Shown here: positions 27,331-35,579 of the stretch, piece by piece
How the letters are laid out: each line of letters opens with the position of its first letter
Numbering within the stretch: the stretch's first letter is position 1
DNA from: an uncultured Microbulbifer sp.
Lineage (GTDB): Bacteria > Pseudomonadota > Gammaproteobacteria > Pseudomonadales > Cellvibrionaceae
Length of the DNA: 64,000 bases
Assembly: GCF_947498635.1 (NCBI RefSeq)
Contig: NZ_CANMKV010000021.1
Coordinates: forward strand, 21,027 to 85,026
Direction: 5' to 3'
Notes under the pieces: generated by a model
Databases searched by the model: none
Told to the model about the DNA's origin: nothing
What the model saw: only the letters and a program-made list of their open reading frames with translations
Program-made: the position numbers and the translations under genes

Positions 27331-27479
27331 TTCCCTCCCTTACGGTCTTGCTACTTTTTTCTGGCTTTTACCCAAGGGGGTCGGTTAGTTGTTCGCTTTT
27401 AATTAACCGTCTTTTCTTTGCAGTATCTCAGTCAAAACCCCTTCATTGGCATTTAACAACCATTGTCTATCCTAATAAA

Positions 27480-27495
27480 TCTGGTCTAGGCCAGA
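27480..27495. promoter_or_regulatory. Palindromic operator (GntR-type) upstream of the propeller phosphodiesterase
   Basis: The sequence TCTGGTCTAGGCCAGA matches the two other sites (CTGG-n-CTAG-n-CCAG) with changes only at the two flexible core positions. It lies 27 bases before the start codon at 27523 and links this secreted enzyme to the phosphonate regulon. Confidence 0.75.
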
Positions 27496-27522
27496 TACAA
27501 TTTAAAATACAGGATATTCGAT

Positions 27523-29283
27523 ATGAAGAGGCTCATCTCCTGCCTATTGTGGATCATGCTGGTTTCCAGTACCCAGTACGTTTTTGCCCAGAACAATAAG
27601 AAGGTACTTCTTATTGGCGTTGATGGGCTACAGTACGAAAAGCTAAAGGCCTTAGACACCCCCAATTATGACCGATTAATTTTACACAAAGCCTATACCG
27701 GTGGCATCAACGGTACCCCCAACCAGCAAGATACTAAAAGTGGACCTGGCTGGTCCACTATTCTTACTGGAGTTTGGGTGGACAAGCACAAAGTTGCCGC
27801 CAATGACTCTGGCCAAGCAAATGCTATATTTCCAAGTTTATTCAAGCGTATTAAAGAAGCGGACAATAACTTTTGGGTAGGCAGCCTATCGCACTGGAGC
27901 CCTATCAATACCAACTTCTTTACAGCTGACCTGGCGCAGGCCGATCTGGTTTTAAGTGGCCTTTCCGATGCGGATGTCACCGCTCGCGGAGTGCAGGAGA
28001 TTTCTTCTGGCAAAGTAGATTTCCTATTCCTGCACTTGGATGATCCCGATGGTGCCGGTCATAGCTCTTGCTTTGGCGATCGCTATAACGAGAGCATTCA
28101 CACAAGCGATACTCAGCTGGGTATGCTGCTAGATGCAGTCGAGTCACGTATTGCTCGCGGGGAGGAATGGTTGGTACTCGTAACCACAGATCACGGCCGT
28201 GATTCCCGTGGCTGCGGACACGGATCACAAACGACCAGTGAGAAAACTATTTTTATCGGCAGTAACCTGCCATTGAATGCCGAGCACAGTGAATATGTTG
28301 AGGATATCCACAATGAAGATTTTGATGGGATTTATGGCCATGCCGCACAAACTTCGATTGCACCAACGGTGCTCCGTTTTATGGATATCGACCTAAAAAC
28401 GACCTGGAAGCTGGATGGTAATCCACTGATTGGTAGCCCTGGCATACGTAAATTGATATCGACCAATAATACAACGATTCAATGGTATTCAACGGATAGC
28501 GGTCCAGTTGAGATTTACCAAAATGATCAGCTTATTGATATAACGGATGCGAGTTTACAGAGCTGGACCGATCGCACAAAAGCCCAGGGAATCCTCGATT
28601 ATGTATTTGTGTATAACAATACCCCGGTCGCTCTGCGAAAATCCGCTCTGGACATTATCGCCGGTCTCGATTGGAGCGGTTCGCGTGCTTACTATTTCCG
28701 AAGCGACAATCAATATGTACGCTATAACAAAATCCTGGGCAGGGCTTCTAGCGACTATCCACGCACAACGGATAATAACACTTGGCCTGGTTTGGGAGAC
28801 TATGCCAACCTTATTGTTGCCGCATTTAAAACCAGTAGCGAAAAAGGTTATTTTTTCTTAAATGATGGGCGCTATTTACGCTACGATCTCGATAAAGATC
28901 GCGTGGATTCCGGCTACCCAAAGTTGGTTGATAACAACAGCTGGCCGGGTATGGCCACCTACGCCAATAAAATTCGCGCAGCCCTGAAGTGGCCCAATAA
29001 TAAAGTATATTTCTTTCTCAATGATGGGAATTATTTACGCTATGACTTGGAAGAAGATCAGCTTGACAGCGGTTACCCTCAAGCTGTCAATGACAACACC
29101 TGGCCGGGACTCGGCGCCTATGCATCAGAGATTACTGCGGCCCACCAATGGAACTCTATTCGCGCTTATTTCTTCCTGAAAAATCAACGCTATATACGCT
29201 ATTCCATCACCTCGGATCAGGCGTATAACGGATATCCACGAACAACCGACGATGACACCTGGCCGGGCCTGATGACTCCCTGA
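27523..29283 (+). CDS. Secreted alkaline-phosphatase-superfamily phosphodiesterase with hemopexin-like propeller
   Basis: This 586-residue protein has a signal peptide (MKRLISCLLWIMLVSSTQYVFA), a type I phosphodiesterase/AP-superfamily domain (about residues 25-310) and four hemopexin-like repeats (about 387-586). Metal motifs are VLLIGVDGL, a nucleophile segment SGPGWSTILTG, LDDPDGAGH, VTTDHGRDSRG and YGHAAQTSIAPTVL. Each propeller repeat has the form YxF-n-YxRY-n-GYP-n-WPGL. I infer export and cleavage of a phosphate ester, with the propeller binding a polymer or metal. The shared operator suggests that it releases a phosphonate from a larger molecule. Its stop lies four bases before the convergent SDR stop. 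Which ester it cleaves cannot be read from sequence. Confidence 0.85.
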   Translation: MKRLISCLLWIMLVSSTQYVFAQNNKKVLLIGVDGLQYEKLKALDTPNYDRLILHKAYTGGINGTPNQQDTKSGPGWSTILTGVWVDKHKVAANDSGQANAIFPSLFKRIKEADNNFWVGSLSHWSPINTNFFTADLAQADLVLSGLSDADVTARGVQEISSGKVDFLFLHLDDPDGAGHSSCFGDRYNESIHTSDTQLGMLLDAVESRIARGEEWLVLVTTDHGRDSRGCGHGSQTTSEKTIFIGSNLPLNAEHSEYVEDIHNEDFDGIYGHAAQTSIAPTVLRFMDIDLKTTWKLDGNPLIGSPGIRKLISTNNTTIQWYSTDSGPVEIYQNDQLIDITDASLQSWTDRTKAQGILDYVFVYNNTPVALRKSALDIIAGLDWSGSRAYYFRSDNQYVRYNKILGRASSDYPRTTDNNTWPGLGDYANLIVAAFKTSSEKGYFFLNDGRYLRYDLDKDRVDSGYPKLVDNNSWPGMATYANKIRAALKWPNNKVYFFLNDGNYLRYDLEEDQLDSGYPQAVNDNTWPGLGAYASEITAAHQWNSIRAYFFLKNQRYIRYSITSDQAYNGYPRTTDDDTWPGLMTP

Positions 29284-29287
29284 CTGC

Positions 29288-30028
29288 CTACCAGGGCAAG
29301 CGGCTACCATCCCAAAAAAACAAATTGCCACTATCGGCCGGCGCCAGTTGTTCTACTACATCCACAATACGCCCGGCACTCAGTGCCGGGCTATAGAGTT
29401 TACCGGGTGCTAGATTCCCCTGAAAAGGTTTGGAGAGCACTGTATCTGTGGTTCCCGGATGGACTGCCACCACACAACTACTTTCCAGTCGACGCCCCCA
29501 TTCAATAGACAGGTTTTTTATCAACATATTGAGCGACGCCTTGCTGATACGGTAACTGTACCAGCCGCCCAACTCATTATCGCCGATACTACCGACCTTG
29601 GCAGATAGGGATACCCACAGCAGCGGCTGCTTGCGCAGCAACTTCCTATCCAGTGCCTGGGCCAGGTGCAAGTGAGTGAGCAAATTGATGCGTATGGATT
29701 GTACCAGCCAGTCATCTTCACACTGGGCCAGGGATTTTTCCGGACCACGGAACTCATCGTGTAACAGCCCACAGCAGTTGATTACCCAGTCGGGCGGAGA
29801 GGAAAATTCAGAGAGAAAGGCCTTGACCGATTGAATCGAGTGCTCGTCCGCAAGGGATACTGTCAGGTGCCGGCGCTCACCCGCGTGCCCCGGCACCCGA
29901 TCCACCGCAGCGCGGCTCAACGTGAGCAGCGCTATATCGGGATAGCGCCGAACAATTTCGGCGCCTATTGCGCGGGCCAGGTCGCCTGACGCGCCAGCAA
30001 GTAATACCGTCCTTGGTTGATCAAACAT
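29288..30028 (-). CDS. Short-chain dehydrogenase/reductase
   Basis: This 246-residue classical SDR has the nucleotide motif TVLLAGASGDLARA near its start, the NxxG-equivalent VINCCGLLHDE, and the catalytic YSYRISKASLN (Tyr-x3-Lys, here YRISK). The C-terminus ends with the C-factor-type FFWDGSRLPW. I start at the ATG at 30028 (MFDQPRTVLL), which has GGAGG five bases upstream; the frame stays open ~40 codons further, into the decarboxylase gene. It follows the decarboxylase after 31 bases on the same strand. The substrate is unknown. Confidence 0.85.
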   Translation of the reverse strand: MFDQPRTVLLAGASGDLARAIGAEIVRRYPDIALLTLSRAAVDRVPGHAGERRHLTVSLADEHSIQSVKAFLSEFSSPPDWVINCCGLLHDEFRGPEKSLAQCEDDWLVQSIRINLLTHLHLAQALDRKLLRKQPLLWVSLSAKVGSIGDNELGGWYSYRISKASLNMLIKNLSIEWGRRLESSCVVAVHPGTTDTVLSKPFQGNLAPGKLYSPALSAGRIVDVVEQLAPADSGNLFFWDGSRLPW

Positions 30029-30059
30029 ACCGGCCTCCATGCCGGATAGCTCGTGGGGT

Positions 30060-32123
30060 CTATTTTGCCTTTTTGCCGCCGGATTTTTTACCTGTGGCTT
30101 CCAGGGTCCCAGGTACTTCCCTGACCACACGCAACATGGGTTCATCGGAGCGGAAAATCAGGCCGTGAATTTCCGTAGTATTCTGCCCCTGCAATAACTG
30201 TTGCAGGTACTGCACAATCTGCGCGGAAATCTCCTGACCAGGCACCAGTACAGGAATACCCGGTGGGTAGGGCACAATCTCATCGGCGCTGGTGCGGCCG
30301 ATCAGGTTCTGCGTCGCATCCACGCCGTTATCCATTAACGGAAGCTCTTCAGTCTCGGCAAAGTAGGCGTCTGCCGGCAGACAGGTAAAGCGGGTAAACT
30401 CCGGCAGTCGACGCGGAGTACCCACATGAATACGCTTATGGGTATTGCCCGCCAGTTGCTTGAGCGCATGAATCAGGCGCAACAATTTACTCTCGGTGCT
30501 GCCCAGAGTCACCAACACCGTGATGGTATTGTAGGTGGTCTTCTCCACCTGGATACCATACTGGTCGAACAGCTTGATCTGCATCTCATTACCCGAGTAG
30601 CCACTGCGGGAGATATCGATGGTCACCTTGGTGGGGTCCAAGCGAATATTGTCGCCGGCAAGTGGCTCGGCAATCAGATCGTCACGGGTTAGGGCGCGGA
30701 ATACACCGGTTTCATTCACTGCGCGGCGCAGAGTTTCCACCATCTGTAAGCACTGCTTAAGACGCCCATAACCCTCCATCGCCATTTGCTTTCGCGCCAC
30801 ATCGAGGCTGGCGATCATGGCGTATTGCGGGCTGGTGGAGGCGTGCATGTTCAGGTTTTCGCGGAAGCGGAACTCGTCAAAGTCCGGGTCCTGCACATGA
30901 ATCATACTGGCCTGGGAAAACGCCGATAGCATCTTGTGGGTGCTCTGGGTTACATAGTCGGCGCCACACTCCAGCGCGGTGGGACGCAGCTCAGGGTGGA
31001 AGAAACCGTGGGCAAACCAGGCCTCATCAACCAGCACCTTAACGCCCCGCTCATGGGCGTAGTCGATGATGGGCTTCAGGTCGTAACGCAGGCCATCATA
31101 GGTGCAGGACGTGATGACCAGTAGACGCGCATCGCCGTGCTCATCCAGGGCCGCCTCGATATCGGAGCGCTTCACCGGGCCATAGATACCGAATTCGGGG
31201 TGCAGTACCGACTTCAGGTAAACCGGCTCACAGCGATTCATCACTATCGCGTGGTGGACCGACTTGTGACAGGCCTGGTCGACAATAATCTTGCCACCAC
31301 CGCCGAGGATCTGCTGAATCACTACCTTGTTAGCAGTGGAAGTGCCGTTGGTCAGGAAAAAAGTGTGGCGCGAACCAAAGGCCTGGGCGGCCAGATCTTG
31401 TGCTTCCTGGATCACCGAGTGTGGTTCCAGCAGGCTGTCCAGTATCTGCACCGAGACAGACAAATCCGTATTGAAAACGTGTTCGCCCATAAAGCGGTAG
31501 AAATCCCCCACCCAGGGGCTATTGCGCAGGCTGTCCCCTCCGGAGTGGCCCGGTGTGTGCCAGGCATCGCGCGCGGAGAATACGTACTCTTTCAAAGTAT
31601 CGGCGAAGGGAGTGGAGGCCCGGCGGGCGATAAATGCCTGCACCAGACGGAACATATGGTTGAAGTTGCCCTCACGGCGGTCAAATAGTTCGTCGAAGCG
31701 CCTGCGCAGACTGGTCAGTGATTTGACGCCGCTTTTCCCTGCCAGTGGCGTACCACCGGCGACATCGCTTTGCGCCACCAGAAAAATATTGAGTTGAGAG
31801 CGAAGTGCATGAATCTGGTCAGCGAGCATATCCGCAGCTTCCAGGCCCTGGGCATCAGTACCCCCATCCACTATAACGGCCTGTAGACGCCCCTCTTCCA
31901 GCGCCAGCTGTTCCGCATCTGCGGGGATCACCGCTTCAAAAACCAGGCCGAAGGGATTCTCATGCAAAGCTGCGGTGCTGTTCAGGGCGCTGACCCAGTC
32001 TCCCGCCAACTTGCTGTCTGCACTCACCAGCGCCACATGGCATTCCAGCTTCTGTGCGCTGTGTTTCAGGTTGCCCAATTCAGGCATCTTCATGTCCAAA
32101 CCCATATTCTTATCCACCAGCAT
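30060..32123 (-). CDS. Orn/Lys/Arg decarboxylase (fold-type I, PLP)
   Basis: This is a PLP-dependent basic amino-acid decarboxylase of the prokaryotic Orn/Lys/Arg group. An N-terminal wing domain (about residues 20-125) precedes the core. Visible motifs include HTPGHSGG, FFLTNGTSTANK, the aspartate motif VDEAWFAHGFFHPE, the PLP lysine in TQSTHKMLSAFSQASMI, and the C-terminal EIVPYPPGIPVLVPGQEIS. At 687 residues it is slightly shorter than E. coli LdcC or SpeC (about 711-715). Which of lysine, ornithine or arginine is used cannot be told by eye. I use the ATG at 32123; a TTG three codons upstream and an ATG at 32105 are alternatives. Confidence 0.9.
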   Translation of the reverse strand: MLVDKNMGLDMKMPELGNLKHSAQKLECHVALVSADSKLAGDWVSALNSTAALHENPFGLVFEAVIPADAEQLALEEGRLQAVIVDGGTDAQGLEAADMLADQIHALRSQLNIFLVAQSDVAGGTPLAGKSGVKSLTSLRRRFDELFDRREGNFNHMFRLVQAFIARRASTPFADTLKEYVFSARDAWHTPGHSGGDSLRNSPWVGDFYRFMGEHVFNTDLSVSVQILDSLLEPHSVIQEAQDLAAQAFGSRHTFFLTNGTSTANKVVIQQILGGGGKIIVDQACHKSVHHAIVMNRCEPVYLKSVLHPEFGIYGPVKRSDIEAALDEHGDARLLVITSCTYDGLRYDLKPIIDYAHERGVKVLVDEAWFAHGFFHPELRPTALECGADYVTQSTHKMLSAFSQASMIHVQDPDFDEFRFRENLNMHASTSPQYAMIASLDVARKQMAMEGYGRLKQCLQMVETLRRAVNETGVFRALTRDDLIAEPLAGDNIRLDPTKVTIDISRSGYSGNEMQIKLFDQYGIQVEKTTYNTITVLVTLGSTESKLLRLIHALKQLAGNTHKRIHVGTPRRLPEFTRFTCLPADAYFAETEELPLMDNGVDATQNLIGRTSADEIVPYPPGIPVLVPGQEISAQIVQYLQQLLQGQNTTEIHGLIFRSDEPMLRVVREVPGTLEATGKKSGGKKAK

Positions 32124-32284
32124 AGCCCGCAACTTATCGGGGGCCGCCGCTTTAATTATTCAACTATTTGATTTTATTAACTTTTATTTAGTCCCCCGAC
32201 AATCGCGGAGGATCTGGAATTCTTGGGTGAAAAACCAGAGGGCAAATACTAATAGAGAGGGCATCGGAATTCCGCGACGACAGC

Positions 32285-32309
32285 GCTTTTGGCGATATTC
32301 GCCAAAAGC
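32285..32309. repeat. Perfect hairpin between the Nudix and decarboxylase genes
   Basis: An 11-bp perfect stem GCTTTTGGCGA / TCGCCAAAAGC has a three-base loop. It lies 42 bases after the Nudix stop on the minus strand. There is no T-run, so it may stabilise the Nudix 3' end or be a REP-like element. Confidence 0.55.
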
Positions 32310-32350
32310 AAGCTGACCGACCAGATCTATTGCCAAGGAAGAGTGGAAAG

Positions 32351-32764
32351 TTAGAACTTTGCGCTGCGCACACAGCCGTCGAATTCGAGGCAGTCCCTGA
32401 CCCTGTGTCGCTGCACTTCGGGGAGCCGCTCTAGAGGGAAATAGGCTACCTCGGAGTGCTCATTCGACAGGGAGATATGCCTCCTGTCATCAAAGCGAGC
32501 GCGAAAAATAAACACATGGGAGTTATAAACTTTGTGGTAATAAACACCACTCAGGTACTCGATACACACCTCACGACCCAGCTCCTCCCGACATTCGCGC
32601 CGCAGGGCCTCGTGGATGGTCTCTCCCGGATCGAGAGCACCGCCGGGAAGTCCCCAGCTGCGATTGGCATAGGTGGCCAGCAACTGTAGGACTTCACCCG
32701 CATCATTGGTAATTACCGCGTGTGCGCTGAGCCGGTAGCTGTCTTCAAATCCCATCGATCCCAT
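32351..32764 (-). CDS. Nudix hydrolase
   Basis: This 137-residue Nudix enzyme has a complete Nudix box, GGALDPGETIHEALRREC followed by REELG, at about residues 40-62 (G-x5-E-x7-REUXEE-xGU). It hydrolyses a nucleoside diphosphate linked to another group; the exact substrate is not visible. The ATG at 32764 has AGGG close upstream and a second ATG three codons later is equally possible. It is followed by the decarboxylase after 227 bases and lies between that gene and pldA. Confidence 0.9.
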   Translation of the reverse strand: MGSMGFEDSYRLSAHAVITNDAGEVLQLLATYANRSWGLPGGALDPGETIHEALRRECREELGREVCIEYLSGVYYHKVYNSHVFIFRARFDDRRHISLSNEHSEVAYFPLERLPEVQRHRVRDCLEFDGCVRSAKF

Positions 32765-32811
32765 CCCTGACGATCCGATACTGATCTGACGATTCTATCT
32801 CTAAATGAGGG

Positions 32812-33927
32812 CTAGAATCCCTGAGCCAGGGTAAAACCAAAGCCCAGAGTCTGAACAGACTCATCGTAGTCGATCAGACTTTCGCCATAGCCATTAAAAT
32901 AGCGGATGTAACCATCCACCCGGTCGCCCAGGGGGAAACCCCAAGTCAGCTCAACCGCACCGTGATTTTCCGAGCGCAAATTATTGCGCACCATAATCGC
33001 CACCGTGTGATCGCCGTCGCGATAGCGCCCACTCAGTTCAAAATGCCCTAGGTAGTGCTCGATATCCGGGTTGTCGTCATCCTCGCGCTCCTCCGGTATG
33101 CGATACCAGGGTTTAACACCGAGGGAAAAGTTATCCCGCTCGAACAGAAAGTTTGCGTATACCCGGTTCCAGCTGCGCGAGTAGGGTTCGCTGCGCCCAT
33201 TGGACTGGTGATTAAAAGCGACCTGGTTGGCCACATTCTGCCAGCCAAAGAGGCTCCAATCATTGAGCCAGGTGAAAATCAGCTCCGGCTCGTGGTTGGT
33301 TTCGCGAAATGGCGAGGAGTTATCAGAGTTATAGGCCTGCCAAAAACTGCGGTTGGTGTAAGCCACACTCATAAATGAAGCGCTCCCCAGAAAACCCCGC
33401 CACACAGGTACCTGAACCGATAACTGGAATTGCACCTCTAGGTTATCCAGGTCGGAACCTTTGCCTTCATAATCGGACAGTCCCCCTTTTTCCGGGGATG
33501 GATTGTAGGTCAATGGCAGGATGTAATTGGTTTTGTGGGAAGCCAGGGTAAAGGGGTTACTGGCGGCATCGCGAATAGCCTGAGCCCGCCCCCCGAGCAA
33601 CACTTGATCGGTGGGCAGCTCCTCGGAATAGGCTTCAACCACCGGATCGACTTCAAAAAAATCTTCCTCTATCCCCAGATCCGCCCTTAAGCGATTGGCA
33701 CAGAGCAGTCGAATATCGCGCAATGTCGTATCGGCGGAGGAGATCAGCAACTGCTCGCGTAAGCATTGTTCCTGTTGCTGCTCAGACTCCTGGTCCAGTT
33801 CCTGAATCTCTACCTCTGTATCCCCATCGATACTGGCAAAGGCGACGTTAAACGTTAACTGAGAAGTCACAAAAAGTGTGATCGCCAGTGGCATACCCCA
33901 TCGGGGACTGGATTTGATAAAAGGCAA
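32812..33927 (-). CDS. pldA: Outer-membrane phospholipase A (OMPLA)
   Basis: This outer-membrane beta-barrel lipase hydrolyses phospholipids that reach the outer leaflet. The catalytic signature is FNHQSNGRSEPYSRSWNR, with the His, Ser and Asn of the OMPLA triad (His142, Ser144 and Asn156 in E. coli). YTNRSFWQAYN and the C-terminal phenylalanine also fit. I choose a TTG start at 33927, which has GGGGGA six bases upstream and gives a signal peptide ending at AFA; the frame opens 11 codons earlier with another TTG. The Gln/Glu-rich segment after the signal (about residues 40-60) is an N-terminal extension relative to E. coli, as in pseudomonads. Length 371 residues. Confidence 0.92.
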   Translation of the reverse strand: MPFIKSSPRWGMPLAITLFVTSQLTFNVAFASIDGDTEVEIQELDQESEQQQEQCLREQLLISSADTTLRDIRLLCANRLRADLGIEEDFFEVDPVVEAYSEELPTDQVLLGGRAQAIRDAASNPFTLASHKTNYILPLTYNPSPEKGGLSDYEGKGSDLDNLEVQFQLSVQVPVWRGFLGSASFMSVAYTNRSFWQAYNSDNSSPFRETNHEPELIFTWLNDWSLFGWQNVANQVAFNHQSNGRSEPYSRSWNRVYANFLFERDNFSLGVKPWYRIPEEREDDDNPDIEHYLGHFELSGRYRDGDHTVAIMVRNNLRSENHGAVELTWGFPLGDRVDGYIRYFNGYGESLIDYDESVQTLGFGFTLAQGF

Positions 33928-34150
33928 AATGGTTCCCCCATAAGCACAAAAGTGACGCAAGCTTACACTGCAGTACTGTAAAAATCCCGCTATATCATTT
34001 TCCAGGCACTCTCTTAAAGCCCTGTTACAGCCAGCATCCTAGGATGCCCACTGGGATTGGAAAGTTCAAAAGAGTGAGAAAAAGTACGTATTTTGGAGGT
34101 TTTTTTGAAGTGAAAAATTCAACCGGCACCCTTATGTACGAAGCGCCAAC

Positions 34151-34165
34151 GAATAATCATTATTC
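34151..34165. promoter_or_regulatory. Fur-like palindrome with no obvious target gene
   Basis: GAATAATCATTATTC is a perfect 7-1-7 inverted repeat that contains the Fur-box core ATAATCATTAT. It lies between two minus-strand genes, about 225 bases upstream of pldA and 65 bases beyond the stop of the gene at 34231. Confidence 0.45.
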
Positions 34166-34185
34166 ACAAGGCCGATATAGTAGGG

Positions 34186-34215
34186 GTGTTCACTTTCAGG
34201 GACATAAGTGAACAC
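34186..34215. terminator. Perfect hairpin after the unknown gene at 34231
   Basis: A 10-bp perfect stem GTGTTCACTT / AAGTGAACAC with a 10-base loop lies 15 bases downstream of the minus-strand stop at 34231. No T-run follows, so it is either a weak terminator or a structured part of an RNA starting near the adjacent Fur-like palindrome. Confidence 0.5.
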
Positions 34216-34230
34216 AACCCAGGGTAAATA

Positions 34231-34956
34231 TTAGAAGAGCAGACTGGTGAGACTGGGCGACCACTCGAGGTCTCTTAGGCGAACTTGCCACAGGCGCCCG
34301 GTGCTGGAGGGCCAATCATAACCGACCAACAAACTGCGGTTGTCCACATAGCAGTGGGCATCACGCTCCGCCTCGTCCCCCTGGTAGATATAACCGCTGA
34401 TATCTGGCCCTAGATCCTGCGCCCGCTGGCTTGCCGAATCGCCCGCCATGACTCGCGCAGTACGATGACTGATCCTCGGAGCCAACAACTTGCCTCGCTG
34501 GGAAGGATCAACGATATCAGGAGAGACCACTTCCAGGCCCTCCCGGTGCTTCACCAGTGTTTTCAGTAGAGGCCCCATAAATACCCGCATCAGGGGAAAC
34601 AGTAGGCGGTTGTCCCCACCTAATCGCAACGCCTGTGGACCGTTGGGTCCACTCCACTTGGCTTCTATTTCATCGCCTAACCGGGGAGAATGCCCCTCGG
34701 CAGGGCATAAATGATAATTGGCACTGACCTCATCGACCTCATCACGCCAATTTAATTGGCACTCACTCACCAAACCGCGGCTTAATACCGCAAAGACCTC
34801 TATGCCGAAGCCCTGATCACCCACAAGCCTCTGGCTCACCAGAGAGCGGCGACCCTGAGCATCAAATCCCAGTTGCCAACTGTCTTGGACAGGCATTTCT
34901 CGCCCGTCACAACTGTAGTGATAACGCCCTTGTGCAAGGGTTGAATTTAAACGCAT
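34231..34956 (-). CDS. Protein of unknown function, 241 residues
   Basis: I do not recognise this protein. It has no signal peptide or membrane segment. The first ~60 residues (GRYHYSCDGREMPVQDSWQL shape) and the end (GYDWPSSTGRLWQVRLRDLEW) look like beta-strand-rich sequence that could bind a lipid or sugar, but no known motif is visible. The ATG start has GGGAGGAAA a few bases upstream, a strong ribosome site. It stands alone between pldA and a 0.6 kb gap, followed by a stable hairpin. Confidence 0.65.
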   Translation of the reverse strand: MRLNSTLAQGRYHYSCDGREMPVQDSWQLGFDAQGRRSLVSQRLVGDQGFGIEVFAVLSRGLVSECQLNWRDEVDEVSANYHLCPAEGHSPRLGDEIEAKWSGPNGPQALRLGGDNRLLFPLMRVFMGPLLKTLVKHREGLEVVSPDIVDPSQRGKLLAPRISHRTARVMAGDSASQRAQDLGPDISGYIYQGDEAERDAHCYVDNRSLLVGYDWPSSTGRLWQVRLRDLEWSPSLTSLLF

Positions 34957-35579
34957 TACAGATTTCCTCCCTGCTCACTGCATGCACCAGACCGACGGTT
35001 CAGTACCCAAAAAGTATTGCACAAGGAGCATTGCGCACGCCGGCTTTGGCGCCACATTTAGCAAAAAATTGGGGCGCCTATTAAGCGTTTTTAAAATACA
35101 TTTTTATGAAATTGATGTACCCACTGATCGCGGAGCAGGATAAACAGAAAATTACAGCAGGTAACATTTGCTTGCACAGACAGTGGAAAACGTAAAAATA
35201 GAGAAGCCCATATCGGCGGAAGTAAAGATCTAAAAACCTGAAAACATCTTCAAGCCAATCCCAGGTTTGTGATTGACCAGAGTGTAGCCATCACTTCGGC
35301 GCAGCCTGCACAAACGCATTCTTGTGCCGGATTTTTAATCCCCAGCTTATACCCCTACTTGATTAATTGCTGTAGAGAAATGCCAAAGTTATCGCAAACG
35401 ACGTTCAGCCTGTGAATACCGACAGGAATAACGCAAAAAAGCCAACCGAATCAGTCCGTAGGAATCTTAGGCTTTACGCCCTAGAGTGTAATCCCCAAAG
35501 AAATACTGGCTTCTCTTATTAATAAACGGTATTAAATACATAACTTTACTCAATAACCTGATAAAAATGAGTGGCCAAT
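34957..35579. other. Gene-free region upstream of the EEP-fold gene
   Basis: About 620 bases separate the divergent unknown gene and the EEP gene. I saw no open frame with good coding signs, no RNA gene and no clear repeat. It should contain the promoters of both genes. Confidence 0.5.

Noticed and set aside
29288..30028. Naming the SDR csgA because it resembles the C-factor
   Set aside because: That name belongs to a Myxococcus SDR and would be confused with the curlin csgA in this window. The substrate is not known.
30060..32123. Orn/Lys/Arg decarboxylase as the diamine supplier for a desferrioxamine-type siderophore
   Set aside because: The siderophore genes are in iucABCD order with a lysine hydroxylase that uses lysine directly, and the decarboxylase is 4.5 kb away in a different context.
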